Below, one piece after another: positions 1-11,549 of a DNA stretch of 64,000 nucleotides; positions within the stretch are counted from its first letter, which is position 1, and the number at the start of each line of letters is the position of its first letter. The stretch is taken from assembly GCA_009760855.2 (NCBI GenBank), contig WPIO01000060.1, positions 2,099,501-2,163,500 on the forward strand, written 5' to 3'. The notes under the pieces are model-generated. The model was given only the letters and a program-made list of their open reading frames with translations, ran no database searches and had not been told where the DNA came from. Both the position numbers and the translations under genes were made by a program. Origin of the DNA: Cristatella mucedo (Eukaryota > Bryozoa > Phylactolaemata > Cristatellidae).

Positions 1-121
1 ATGATTTTACTTACCATTCAATTGCATTTCACTTTGCAGCAAATGTAAAGCGCCTAGAGAGAGATTAAGTTCTCTGAGGGCGCTTTAACAAGTGAATTAT
101 TATTATTATTATTATTATTAT
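1..121 (+). mobile_element. L2-clade LINE, 3' end (truncated by window edge)
   Basis: This is the reference 3' end of the commonest repeat here. It has a short AT-rich lead-in, then a stem made from AAGCGCC and GGGCGCTT around GAGATTAAGTTCTCTGA, then an (ATT)n tail. A hairpin followed by a short A/T-rich microsatellite tail is typical of L2-clade LINEs, which are primed at their 3' end. No coding sequence lies inside this piece. About fifteen further copies occur on both strands. Confidence 0.85.
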
Positions 122-127
122 CTTCCG

Positions 128-430
128 AATAAGCCATGATATAGCTGAGGCTTATGGGCAGCGCGATGCACGATATCGTACGAACAAGATTATTGTATGA
201 CGCAGCTATTTTATAAGTCACGGGCCTGGCCACCATCACGCTCTTGGAGCAACGGTCTCTCGGTCGGTGAGTCATTGTGCTTAGGTGACGTCAGATTGTA
301 AACGAGTCCGTTGGAAATCGAATGCAGCATCAGCTATAATATATAGCCTAGCGCTCGTGCTGTTCCTCCTACGCTGTCGTTGCTAGCGTTGCTTGCGGAA
401 TAGCGAGCGCTGTTGAACGCGGCGGCACGA
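128..430 (+). mobile_element. LTR fragment, Ty3/gypsy-like element (copy 1)
   Basis: This stretch aligns by eye with the more complete LTR at 5858-6349. Shared blocks include GAGGCTTATG followed by GCAGCGCGATG, then ACGAACNAGATTAT, CCTGGCCA, GGTGAGTC and a CTAGCG-rich segment in the same order. The first ~100 bp of the LTR is missing, because an L2 tail occupies that position. It lies about 1 kb upstream of the gag-protease remnant in the same orientation, so it may be the 5' LTR of that element. The right boundary is approximate. Confidence 0.55.
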
Positions 431-1103
431 GCCAAATAACCCAGAATATGGCTGTTTTGACAGACGGACCGGACCGGCAAATTCCGGCTCAGCATGCACC
501 GTATCTTTAGCCCCGAGGCAATTGAAACTCCACACAACCCGTAGGAGGTAGCCCCTGGACAGTGGCCGTCTAGTTAGAGGTGGTTTTGATAACGGGATAC
601 CTAAAACCGTTCGCTGGAAGAAGTCTAGGTGCGTCGAGAGTCTTCGATACGTCTTTTCAGGTAGCAGGTCTCGAGATTCCTTATTGCCAAGCACTGGCTC
701 AACTGCTGGTTTCGACAGCGGAGTTAAATAACTATTTTCCTATGGCAGGTCTGGCAGCGAAGCAGTTTACTTTCCAGCCGCTTTCATCGGATGAGAGAGC
801 CAAAGCAGCTATACCTACTTGTGACGGTAAAGTAAAATGAGAGGCTTACCTCAACCGATTCGAGTACGGTGCTGCCTCATATGGCTAGTCTAAAGCTGTG
901 AAGTCCTCACATCTTGTTATAAATTTAAAGGGGTATATCTTAAAAGTATTGAACACTTGATATTAATCGGATGTGGAAAACTATATGTGTAGTTGGCACA
1001 AGTTCTGAAGACTTGCTTAGGACGGAAAGCCGATGCAAGCTGATATAGGGAAAAGCTACTCGGAAGAGTTAGGCGGATGGGTGAGACATTGAGTCAGCTA
1101 GCA
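431..1103. other. No supported gene; possible LTR-element leader
   Basis: An 86-codon open frame at 580-840 (+) has no recognisable motif. By position the segment could be the untranslated leader and start of gag of the decayed LTR element, but nothing in the sequence proves it. Confidence 0.3.
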
Positions 1104-1131
1104 CTAATATATATATATATATATATACGAC

Positions 1132-1280
1132 CCTGTGTATGTCACCCCTAACCATATTATTCATTTTGTTTGTTTTTCAAGCATGATTTTACTCACCATT
1201 CAATTGCATCTCACTTTGCAGCAAATTTAAAGCGCCTATAGAGAGATTAAGTTCTCTGAGGGCGCTTTATCAAGTGAATT
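1132..1280 (+). mobile_element. L2 LINE 3' end followed by (TA)n
   Basis: The copy begins at the conserved segment GTCACCCCTAACCATATTA and runs through the AAGCGCC/GGGCGCTT hairpin. Where other copies have (ATT)n, this one passes directly into a (TA)n tract. The microsatellite probably grew from the LINE tail. Confidence 0.8.
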
Positions 1281-1307
1281 ATATATATATATATATATTT
1301 ATATGTG

Positions 1308-1362
<55 letters not shown>

Positions 1363-1375
1363 GTGTATATGTATA

Positions 1376-1442
<67 letters not shown>
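1281..1442. repeat. (TA)n microsatellite with TG interruptions
   Basis: About 160 bp of alternating TA with a few TGTATATG interruptions. The tyrosine-isoleucine open frames across it are artefacts of the repeat. A shorter (TA) run lies at 1106-1128. Confidence 0.95.
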
Positions 1443-1447
<5 letters not shown>

Positions 1448-2150
1448 AAAAGGCGCACCTAACGGCAGAAGGAAAATCGCTGCTGCCTTTCCTCACGGGA
1501 TTCTATATAAGGGTTCTAAAGCACCAGTCGTTGGAGCAGTAGATATCGTTAGGAGACCCCAAACACTCGACGAGGCGTTAGCTAGGAGAAGGGAATGGGA
1601 TGCGCGTTTCAGAGGCTACGGGTTTAATATTAGGAGAGGCTGTGAAATTAAAGATAGGAGGGATCGAAATTAAAAACACCAAAACTCAGATGGGTTATGT
1701 TGCGCGTAGAGTTGAGGCGTAAGACTTTAAGCCTGAATATATTTGCTTTAATTGTAATGCAGTAGAGTACTTTCAACTGGAATGCAAAGTGCCTAGGAGG
1801 CTTAGGAATTGTTTCGGAACTTAACGAGGTATAGAGGGCGCAATGGCATGGTTCTACTTAAATGTCAAGGAAAACAAACTATATGTGCCTTAATTGTGGC
1901 AAAATTGGTCATTTTAGGAAGCTGCCATCATCTAAGTCAGCGTCAGGGGGATAACTGCAATAGCGGTTCGGGAAAAGATTAGAGGTTTCTGACTGATGAC
2001 AGACAACAATCGAAAACGGGTTATTTCCACTATCACTAGTTTGCAGACACACCCGATCGAATGCGGTCTTGGTGCGAAGGATTATTGATGAAAAGAAGTG
2101 CCAGATGGTAATTGACACCGGCTAGGAGTTTTGTTTATGAACGCCAATTT
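1443..2150 (+). pseudogene. Decayed gag-protease region of a Ty3/gypsy-like retrotransposon
   Basis: Three landmarks appear in the expected order, in shifting frames. The segment up to 1673 encodes a charged stretch containing [13 protein letters not shown], as found near the C terminus of gag. Two zinc-knuckle-like motifs follow: 1741-1785 has CxxC and a final Cys but lacks the His, and 1880-1921 has CLNCGKIGHF but the last Cys is lost. At 2108-2122 the aspartic-protease signature VIDTG is present and is followed at once by a stop codon. Frameshifts and stops separate these parts, so the element cannot be active. Together with the LTR pieces at 128-430 and 5858-6349 this suggests one broken element invaded by later LINEs. 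No reverse transcriptase or integrase of this class was seen. Confidence 0.6.
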
Positions 2151-2837
2151 TACAGGCCCCGACTGAATTGCAGAGGTCTCGAAGCTTTTGCGAGGTGTCA
2201 CTGGAGACTTCACTAAGATGCGAGGCCCTAAGGAAGTTAAATTAAGTATCAGCGGCCAGACCAAATGCAATAGGATTTTTTGTCAACACGAACTATGCGT
2301 GCAACTAAGTTGTTGAGCACTTGGGAATGTTCATATGCAGTTGGATATCAGCTTTCAGATGAGACTTTTCGCATTTGCTCCTCACCTCAGGCGACACTAA
2401 AAATTGTGCCTGCTAATGGCTTCTGGAAATATCACGAGCCTGGTCATTTTGTGTGGAACAGCAGTGTGCAAGGCCGCGATGTAGACGTAGCTCAGGTGAC
2501 GACGACGACGACGTGAGTCTCACTGGCAATGACGATTACATCGGTGCATTACTGTGAGCTGCAACGTGAAACTAGATCGGAGTATCTGGGAGCAGGGATA
2601 AGCCGGCATGATCAGGATAGCTCTAAGCATAGTTTCCCGTGTGCAGCCATTGCTCTGGAGGTAACCGGCAAAAAAAGTCGGGAGTATTAGAATTTTTCGG
2701 AAACGCGGCAGCGATGCACCACGTTAAGTAATCAGAGCTGTTGATCTGTTATATGGCGTTCGCCACGCAGGCTTGCGCTCTCGTGCATCTCGCTGCGGTG
2801 GATATCTGGTTCTCGAGATGCGACTGAAAGACGAAAG
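2151..2837. other. No supported feature
   Basis: Probably the continuation of the decayed pol region, since it follows the protease remnant directly. I recognise no reverse-transcriptase or RNase H motif. A short (ACG) run at 2498-2514 is the only repeat. Confidence 0.3.
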
Positions 2838-2921
2838 TAATAATAATAATAATAATGATAATACAATTGATAAAGCGCCCACAGAGAACTTAATCTCTTT
2901 CTAGCTGCTTTACATTTGCTT
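2838..2921 (-). mobile_element. L2 LINE 3' end
   Basis: The (AAT)n start, GATAAAGCGCCC and the AACTTAATCTC hairpin arm show a minus-strand 3' tail of about 80 bp. No upstream LINE sequence follows, so this is a severely 5'-truncated insertion or a tail-only copy. Confidence 0.8.
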
Positions 2922-4072
2922 AAGTAATAAGAAACACTGGAACAGTTGACTTCTTGATTCTTGGATGCTGGTCGAGTCTGTTAGGCGTGCTCACTAGCCC
3001 CCTCCCCCCCCCCGACGCTCGATCCGTGCTCTCAGATTTTGGAGAGCTGCATTAATCATCGCATGTATAAGCCCGTTGGACAGTTGGTATTGGTATTTCA
3101 ACTTGCCGAGCCTTTGCATATTCGTTTTCGATGTGTTATTTTGGTGACAGTTTGCTGCTGTACATTTTTGAAGCACCGCAAAGCGAAGGTCCCAGACGGA
3201 GCAGGTCGGCGTGATTTCAGGTTCACCATCGATAGATAGGTACTAGGCACAATGGATATCCCTTGCAGCTAGCTTCGAAGTGTTGGGTTCGATGTGTTAT
3301 GCCTGACTAGCTGTCTAGCATATGTTGGGTATTCAATCCGTGATTGGTTTGGTGACAACAGCGTTGTTGCACTATGAATCTGGTGAATTGTTTGGTAGCT
3401 ATCGTACTTAAAGTGAAAAAAATAATCTTATTTCTGTTGCTAGCATGTACCGAGTGTTGATGTGTTTCGACGGCTTTGTGCAAGCCCCTTTGATTTAATA
3501 TACGCGGGTTTCTTAATATGCCGACTATGGATGGTACTATTGAGATTGAGCCCTTAGTCTCTTTATCTGTATCTTTATTGCATATTTTTTTTATGAGGAT
3601 ACCGAAATCCTTACTTGGTCCATCATTGAACAATCGAGTTTCAAATTTCAGTCGGGGCTTGGTTTTGAGGGGCTAGTTTTTACTCTTTGAAATGATTTTC
3701 ATGGGATTCTTTCTTTACCCGCACGAGATTAAGTCTCGAGTTCCTAAACTTTGAGAGGCTTTCGTAGGTTTTGTTTGTATGGTATGATGTTTTGCTTATT
3801 AAAGCTTTTGTAATTATTTTTCAGTCGAAATCGGCAAGGTTAATTTTTCATGTATCAAAACAACAAAAGCTACATGCCGCTTTACTCCGTCTTGAGCATA
3901 ACAACAACGAGATCGGTGCAGTTTGCATGAGTTTGGATCCGTGCTACGGGCTTCTTGAAAACCCCTGATGTTGATTGAGATTATTCTCGTTAGTCTTTCT
4001 CATAATTGAAGCTGCAGAAATACGTGAGATTAGAGAATATGCTTTGTTCGTTTAGTGCCTATCTTGTCTTCC
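2922..4072. other. No supported feature
   Basis: AT-rich sequence without a recognisable gene. A 108-codon minus open frame (3307-3633) has no motif that I know. By position this could be decayed interior of the LTR element, without sequence proof. Confidence 0.3.
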
Positions 4073-4090
4073 CAGGGACATGACGTAGAC

Positions 4091-4175
4091 CAGGGGCGTC
4101 CAACACGTGGCCCGCGGGCCACAACCCAGCCCACCGAGGTCTTCTATGCGGCCCGCAAAGTTATCCCAAAAATAT
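4091..4175 (+). mobile_element. hAT-like DNA transposon terminus
   Basis: The segment begins CAGGGGCGTCCAACACGTGG and continues with GGCCCGCGGGCCACA and ATGCGGCCCGC. CAGGGGTGTCC-type ends followed by GGCCCGCGGGCC are a well known terminus of hAT-superfamily elements in animals. The matching right end was not found before the second direct repeat, so the element is truncated or was interrupted by the L2 copy next to it. No transposase is visible. Confidence 0.65.
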
Positions 4176-4222
4176 TTGTCGCTCCATGTTTTTTGTTAAT
4201 TTTTAATCATTACAAAAGGCGA

Positions 4223-4519
4223 TGTAAAAGAAACTTAAAAACATACCTATTTTGGACAGCATTTAGTGGGTCCTTGTGATTCGTCCTCGATGTGCTTATG
4301 CGTGCTGACACTGTTCATGCTGCCACTAACCACATTTGCATGCTGACCCAGTGCATGTAACCCCTAACCATGTTATTCATTTTGTTTGTTTTTCAAGCAT
4401 GATTTTACTTACTATTCTATTGCGTATCACTTTGCAGCAAATGTAAAGCGCCTAGAAAGAGATTAAGTTCTCTGAGGGCGCTTTATCAAGTGCAATATTA
4501 TTATTATTATTATTATTAT
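4223..4519 (+). mobile_element. L2 LINE, last codons and 3' end
   Basis: It starts in the last codons of the L2 ORF (LKTYLFWTAFSGS, a variant of the conserved LFRTAFSGS end seen at 52850 and 61940). It runs through the 3' UTR to the hairpin and an (ATT)n tail at 4497-4519. Confidence 0.85.
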
Positions 4520-4673
4520 GTAAGGCACAGTGATGTACTTCACGCGCGCGTGAAGCGTGAAGGTGTCCGAATGGCTATTTTCTCGTGAAGGCACAAAAAT
4601 CGAGTCTTAGCAGGGACATGACGTAGACTGTTGATTCTATTGAGTCAGCTCGATGACAACGTGGTAGATTTAT

Positions 4674-4965
<292 letters not shown>

Positions 4966-4989
4966 CAGATTGTTGGCAGGTAATTCATC

Positions 4990-5729
4990 CAGAGAAGAAT
5001 TATGCGTTGTTTAATAATAGATTTATATAGATGACAAGTCATACAGCCGAGCATGCGACCATAGCGGAACAGCAAAAGCCCTTGACCAAGGTACGTTTTC
5101 TTTATAAGTAAGATGTGCATGACTCAAATAGACTGTTTGACTTTGTAGTTAAAGTGGTCGATGTCAATGTTTTCTATTCTCCTGTGACGTAAGCCAGTCT
5201 GTCTATAACCTTGTATCTTTCAATCAGTACAAAAGAGCATTCGTTCCTTGCCTTCTATTGGGCTTCGATACTGCCACTTGTAGTGCTACCGATACAAGCA
5301 GTTGCATTTTGGATTTATCCGTTTCTTTCTCAGGGCTGTCAGTCAGTCTTCTGGTTCTCTACTTTTCTTCTCTGCTTGAGGTTGCAGTAAGTCCCCTTTA
5401 GGTCGAACACTTGATGTGCGACGCAGTACCTGACGATGGAGACGATCTTGACGGTGGTGCTCTGTTGCAGCTAGAGTCTGCCGAGTAACAAAATGCAGAT
5501 AGCAGGTTTCATAGCTTCTACGACTCTTTCTACCTGTCTAGCTATAGACGGCGGCAAGATGATACAACCAGAGTCAAGAGAATGGCTCCATTCCAGCACA
5601 GCGCTGGCTTTCAGCTCGAATCACCTACTCAGATGACATCTGGAAGCTACAAACTCAATTGAAGCTGTCATAGGCCATTTGAGTCCAAATAGTGTGCAAT
5701 CAAATATTCGAGGACGTCCGTGCGTTTTG
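4990..5729. other. No supported feature
   Basis: No open frame with recognisable motifs and no repeat copy that I could match elsewhere in the window. Confidence 0.3.
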
Positions 5730-5850
5730 AATAATAATAATAATAATATAATAATAATAATAATTCACTTGATAAAGCGCCCTCAGAGAACTTAATCTCT
5801 CTCTAGGCGCTTTACATTTGCTGTAAAGTGAAATGCAATTGAATGGTGAG
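5730..5850 (-). mobile_element. L2 LINE 3' end
   Basis: (AAT)n, then the reverse complement of the AAGCGCC/GGGCGCTT hairpin, ending at GAATGGTGAG. It abuts the LTR that starts at 5858, with GGGGATGG in between. Confidence 0.85.
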
Positions 5851-5857
5851 GGGATGG

Positions 5858-6349
5858 TGCAGCACTCTGCGATTATGAACCATGAACTTGACAGCTGAAC
5901 CTCGATTACGAACAATGAGCTGGGCGGCTGAATTAGAAAAACGAGCTGCTTATGAAATAGTCACAGTAAGCCGAGAGGCTTATGAGCAGCGCGATGTACG
6001 ATCGTTTACGAACGAGATTATAGCATTCCTTGTGACCTGGCCAATATATATATAGGGCATTGACCGACTGCAGTCGCTCCCTTGAAGCAATATTCTGCTG
6101 CTCGGTGAGTCCTGGTGCTGAGCACGAACTGCTGTGAGCCTGTATAGGGGTCAGCTGGAAGTCACCTGCAGTATCAGCCCGATTACATAGTCTAGCGTTG
6201 GTGCTTTTTCTACTGAGGCGTTGTTGTTAGCACTGAGCGAGGAATACCGAGCTCTGTCATTATCGTCGGTGTATTGCTGGAGTCAGCTGTACATACAATG
6301 CAGGCTTTGTTCGGCCACCCGAATCAGCGAGGGTCGCGAGCTCGTAACA
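5858..6349 (+). mobile_element. LTR of a Ty3/gypsy-like element (most complete copy)
   Basis: A 492-bp unit beginning TG and ending CA. Its start aligns position for position with a second copy at 60482, where both give TGNNNNCNCNGCGATTATG. Its middle matches the piece at 128-430. A purine-rich stretch (GGGGATGG) sits directly before it, as expected of a polypurine tract before a 3' LTR. No target duplication is visible. It could be the 3' LTR of the element whose gag-protease lies at 1.4-2.2 kb, or a solo LTR. Confidence 0.6.
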
Positions 6350-7821
6350 ATAAATTAAATAAATATGAGTAATTAATTTTAATTAATTAAGAATAATAAT
6401 GCAATAAACGATAGTAAGTTTAATCCTAACTTTACGAAGAAGAGTGACTCTAAAAAGAATGGGCAATACTTTGAAGATTACGGAAGGTGAGACTGCATTC
6501 AACAAGTGTCTTGTAGTTAGTTCCAACGGGTTATTTGCTACAGCTTGCCAGGCATCGGGGTGCAGTGCATGAAACTTTCCCAGGTACATAACTATGCAGC
6601 GAGATGACTTCGAATACCCTAAGCTACAGCCGACCTGCGAACGATTAATTGGTTTAATTAGAGTGGTCAAATCTATAGGGCTGCCCACCCTCACTCACTT
6701 TGCCGCACCTGGCATCGGCACTAGAGAGCTAGAAGCACTCACTAGAGAGCTAGAAGCACACAACTGGAGGCTCCTCGCCTGCTGGGAGCGCCTCGGCGCC
6801 GAAAGGGCGTGGCCCTCGAAGCCTCATGCTGGCTGCTCACTGAGAGCCGAAAATAGCAAAGCCGCCGCCGATGGCTTCCACCTGCTGAACACGAAACTCT
6901 GTGTAGGATTTAGGTTCGATGTACGACAGGCAGAGCTTCGGATTGCGCTTGTAGTTCGATTGCATTCGGGCTGGTACCACTCCTTTCCTCAACAGTTGGT
7001 GGGAGCATCCTCGAGAGGGGCCTGTGCACAGCTGTGGTCCCCTTCTAATGAGGCGTTGACACAGGCCGATAACCAGCTGGTGATCAGATGGTGGATTCAC
7101 CATCAGGGTCGGCCAAGGCACAGCCGGAGTCGAGGAGAGGAGACTAGAGTGGGAGAGAGGGGCGAGTGAAGTCGTGTTCCCTCTGCTCTGTGAGTAGTAG
7201 AATAAATTGCTGGCGTTGTTCATTCGGCTGGCTCTTCGATGTGCAAACTAAACTACAGTGCTCATAGTCAAGGCCAGTTGTTTGATTCTGGTTAGGAGAC
7301 GGGATGGAGATTTTCTACGCAAAGCTCAGGTCAAGGTCATCCAGCTCGAATACGGCGATCCAGCCTAGAGAGCCACGTCTTGTGAAGTAAGGAAAAGACA
7401 GATCCATTCGGCACAGCAGGGCTGCTATAATGATTAGCTGCTTACTTGCTGAACCTCTAGTCTGCTAGTTAAACAGCTAGCTTGCTCACACCCATTTTTC
7501 CAGGCAACAGAGTAGCCGCGTATCAGGAGGAAGCAACCCAGCTGGTCCATTGCTGCCCGAGGTCCCGACGTCACTGCCCACGTTGCCGTTGACACACCTA
7601 GGAGAGCACGATATTTAGGTGGCCCTAGCTGCCTCCCAATCAGCTGGCTGTGCGCCTGTCCGGCCACTCCTCGCTACCACCGCACTCTCTGGCTAGCCCA
7701 GGAAGAGCCTCAGGCTGTAGCAATGTCTGCACTCTGCAATTTTGCGAAACATGTCAGAAAAGCCTTTTCTTGTGGCTGTCAGCTCAGAAAGCGGCTCTTA
7801 TCGTTACTCTCTGCTTGAACT
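6350..7821. other. No supported gene; short tandem duplication
   Basis: A 191-codon open frame (6594-7169, +) has no recognisable domain and its composition is not convincing. A 21-bp unit containing ACTAGAGAGCTAGAAGCAC is duplicated at about 6720-6759. Confidence 0.3.
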
Positions 7822-7996
7822 TCAGGTGTGGATAGTGGGCTTGTACTTCAGGATCCAGGTCGCAGGTTCGAGTCCTGCAGCCAGCAGGAAATCACATAAT
7901 TTCCACTGACAGCAGGAGTGATTGTCGCTGAGGCTGTCCTGGTGCTGAGAATTGTTTGTAGCTATATGAATGAGGTTGATAAATAAGCTAAATCAG
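7822..7996 (+). mobile_element. tRNA-headed SINE, family S2
   Basis: It has a B-box-like GGTTCGAGTCC, a body with GTGATTGTCGCTGAGGCTGTC, and an end resembling AATAAGCTAAATCAG, the same order as the copies at 18.4, 54.5 and 63.3 kb. The A-box end is poorly preserved. It is a diverged copy. Confidence 0.55.
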
Positions 7997-10522
7997 TCAA
8001 ATTTTTACTGTCTTGTTTACCCCACTCACCTTACCGGCTATGGGGGTAACTGCCCATCCCTGAAGGCAGTTCTCCAATCAATCCCTACTTGAGCACCCAC
8101 CATACCATGCACTTGATTAACCAGCTAGGAAAGTAACCTCCTCACCCTTACCATGCCTGTTAACGCAGAAGGCAGCTCTTCCTATCCTTTCCGTGTGAAC
8201 TCAGCCGGTCTGATCAACTCCCCCCAGCCACCGCTGACGACTTTAGCAGTATGCACTCCATATCTGCTGTGTCAAAGTCATTGCTAATGCCATTACAATA
8301 AGAAACGTATCTCTTAAAGCTCTTAAAGAGTAAAAATATTTACAACTGGGCTTAGAGTGACCGTGGTGCCAGCACGTCATTAGATCGAAACCCACAGCTC
8401 CAAGTACACCTTGGAGAGCGCCCCCTCTCCACACAGTCATTGCCTAGGCTCAGCCGCCTTGCCTGTCTCCGCTCGACCATCCTGTCTGCATAAGATGAGA
8501 GAAAGCACCCTTTTTACTCGTAGTGCTGCTGTCCGCGTCAACGTTTACCGTGACGTTGCAGGGTCACGATGCTCCGGCGCGCACGTCGCGATTCCGCACC
8601 CACCTGTCTTCCTTACTGTCTTAGTTGCCTGACGACACCTGCCTCCTAATCGGTGAGAGGGCGGCCCATTCCCACCAGCCTCTGCTGACCTGAACGCCTA
8701 CCCGGGAGCTGAGCATGGTAGCCGGATGTATCATGCCATGATTATTGCTAAAACCTACTAACATAAAAAATTCAATTGTACTTGATTACTTAGCTTGTGC
8801 AGCCTCATTTTTGGGCTTCTCGAAGTGCCGTAAGCTCAAGCGAGACGCAGCGATAGCTACGAATCGCCGAGTACGACGCAGCGATAGCTACGAATCGCCA
8901 CGAGTCGAACGCCTGCATCCACTCTCACGCACGTGTCCCGGCGCCCCGCCCTTTCCTTGCTCCTCCTTCGAGGTGATAATGGCCGCTCGAAGATCGGCTG
9001 CCCCGTTCAGTCGTCGAGCGGCATCTGCCTGACCGAGGTGGTAATCCACTGCACGCTCCCCTCTAGTAATGCTTGACAGAAAGAGAGAGACACGCTGCGG
9101 CAGCAACGAGAAATCGCCGTAAATCTGGTATCGGCAGGCCGACGAAACAAGCGATCCACTTTGGTGGCGGCCATCGCGGCTTCGAGCGGCTGCGGCGCCT
9201 TTTCAGTTTTGACTCGGCTCGAGTATCTGAACAGTCAGAAGTGTGACAGGCAGCAGTAGAATGAGCGCTGCCTGCGCTGCTGCGCAGGCTGCTCTGCACA
9301 GCACAGCCTCGATGTGGCTCGTTTTCTCCGAAGCCTAGACGACCTCTTTCGACGCGGCCGTTCAGTGAAAGATCGGCCGACGTTCACTGAGCTCCTCGAA
9401 AGTGGTCGGTGAGCCATCAGGCGACAGTCGGTGAGTATGTCGAGGCAGTCAGTGAGGCGTCGCGCCTTCTCGAGCCGGCCTGGAGGGCTGTTTTGGGCGA
9501 CTTGTCACGACGAGCGATCGACTGATAGCCAGATGAGCAATCGAGCCGTTCACCTTGCCGGTTCTGCGAACGGCCTAAGCGTCAGTCAAGATGCTTTTGT
9601 CGTGAGCTGCGCTTGCATTGTGCTATGCTTAACCAGCAGCTCAACCGAGCCCGTAATTTTATTGGTATAGCCTCCTAAAATCGGCAACTCACTTTCGCTA
9701 ATGCAATGCAGGGTAATAATCATATTGCGACTAATTCTATTCATTTGCAAGAGATATTTTTGGCCTCGCATTCTTAATCCAGGCCCGAGTCCAACCATGG
9801 TGATACGAAATCATGTAGCTGCTCAATATGCCAAATATCTGCTTTTTGTAAGTACAAACTCTAGACTGCTCCATTGTGTGCTTAAATACTGGTGTAAGCT
9901 CGACAAGCACTCCTGCCTTGCCAGCCATTTTTGAAAAGCAAGCACCCAATGCTGCTATATATTTATATAAATAGCCTAGCGTTGTCCACCCATGGATGTT
10001 GGGTCTGCTGTACCGCGACGTCGGGCTAATCCGGCGGAAGCCGCTGAGGCGAAAACAGCGAACCCACTTGCAGCAGCTGCTTCCCAGCTAGCTTGCTGGC
10101 AGTGCGGCCCGGTCCCGGGTTTTCTTTAATAAACGGCGTCTGCTTGACCTGTCTTGATCAGTGCGCGACTGCCCGCACAAACTTAACAATGACTTTTCAG
10201 GAGCCAGCTACTATTGTTTTGCAGCATAACCACGGGATCCCGGTGCACGTGTCTAAATCATAACTTGGTCTGAGCGCTCCATGGCTTTGGCAAAGCAAAG
10301 ACAAGCGGGTACATTGTCGCGCTTGTGGGAGGTTCACTATGTTATATACTTTCACTTTCGCTAGCATACAAAAGCGATGGGTGACTTGGGGCTGACTTGG
10401 TATCTTTGAGCACGACTTAGTATAGGCAGAATAGTTGGGGTCGTTAATAGACGAGCCGGCTGCGCCGTTGGCGAAGCCGACTTTTTTCTTGCGCTCTTCG
10501 CTCACCATTTCTTAATTATATA
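7997..10522. other. No supported gene; local tandem duplication
   Basis: Open frames here are short and overlap on both strands. GACGCAGCGATAGCTACGAA is repeated at about 8851 and 8875. A GC-richer patch lies at 8830-9500. No repeat family of the window was recognised. Confidence 0.3.
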
Positions 10523-10638
10523 CGCATGATATTATTGCTCACCATTTAATCGCGTTTACCTTTGCAGCAACTTTAAAGTGCCTAGAAATTGAGTTCTCTG
10601 AGGGCACTTTATCGACTGCATTATTATTACTATTATTG
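10523..10638 (+). mobile_element. L2 LINE 3' end
   Basis: Diverged tail copy with AAAGTGCC/GGGCACTTT in the hairpin arms. The change is compensated on both arms, so pairing is kept, followed by (ATT)n. Confidence 0.8.
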
Positions 10639-11283
10639 CATGCCCGTCACTAGCCTTGAGTCCTACAGGTGCAAATATACAAGCCGGCTATAAGAGCGAG
10701 TATGTGTGCTGGCTCAAGACGCTGGTATGCAAGCAGGATACAAGTGCTGATAAATCAGCCGGCTAATGGTAGTGCAGGTGCTAGTTTGTACCGCTAGGTC
10801 GGAGCGCAGGAAATAAGGCGCTTGCCTCCCACACTCTAGCTCCCGACGGCAAGCGCTACTAGCGTTTCTTGCCTGTTGCCGAATTCTCTTCAGGAAGCCG
10901 AAGTTCTTGCGAACATCGTACATGGAAACCAGTACAGCTAATACCTCTTTAAAGCTGTTTTTATTTATTTTTTTACCTTAGCGCATAAGAAATTACGCAC
11001 CCGTGTACACCTAAACGCTTAACGCTTTAAGCTCGGTGTGCCACGCCGGATGCGGTGTTAGACGAGTGGGCATCTAGAAGCCTGCATATTAGTAATGGCC
11101 ATGCAGGCCTCATATCGCATTGTTATAGAAATTTGAATGCATTCCTAGATGTTATTGCTGTTACTAAGATCTGTGCATTATGCATTAACAATAGAAAAGC
11201 AACCCAAAACCGACACGAGTATCGAGGCGCGAGTTGAGACACTGCTCGTTCGGCTGGAGCTGGGAGCTGAGTAGCTGCCGAGC
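10639..11283. other. No supported feature
   Basis: No convincing open frame or matched repeat. Confidence 0.3.
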
Positions 11284-11422
11284 TAGTTTGGTCCAGCGGT
11301 TAAGGTGCTCACACCGACTGATGCCTGGCTGAGGTCGTGAGCTCGAGCCCCGAGGCATATGCGAAGCGCCTGAAAAGAGATTAAGTTCTGTTGGGGCGAT
11401 ATTCAAATGAATTATACATAAT

Positions 11423-11432
<10 letters not shown>
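11284..11432 (+). mobile_element. tRNA-headed SINE with L2-type tail, family S1
   Basis: The head has an A-box-like TGGTCCAGCGGTTAAGGTG and a B-box-like GAGCTCGAGCC at tRNA spacing. After the head comes GCGAAGCGCCTGAAAAGAGA and GTTCTGTTGGGGCG, which is the L2 3' hairpin. The copy then runs into a short TA/TG microsatellite. A Pol III head fused to a LINE tail is the classical layout of a SINE mobilised by that LINE. Confidence 0.75.

Positions 11433-11509
<77 letters not shown>
11433..11509. repeat. (TG)n microsatellite
   Basis: Uninterrupted TG for about 77 bp, directly downstream of the SINE tail. Confidence 0.95.
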
Positions 11510-11511
<2 letters not shown>

Positions 11512-11549
11512 GTTCGTTTAGTAATCATAGCATTTTCTCAAATCGCTCA

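Larger units (their letters stand above)
4073..4628. repeat. 18-bp perfect direct repeats flanking a mosaic insert
   Basis: The 18-mer CAGGGACATGACGTAGAC occurs at 4073-4090 and again at 4611-4628. Between the copies lie a hAT-like terminus, an L2 3' end and about 90 bp of unknown sequence. The repeat has the length of a LINE target-site duplication, but the hAT-like end begins exactly at its inner edge. Confidence 0.75.

Noticed and set aside
6594-7169. 191-codon plus open frame as a gene
   Set aside because: No recognisable domain and a tandem duplication inside.
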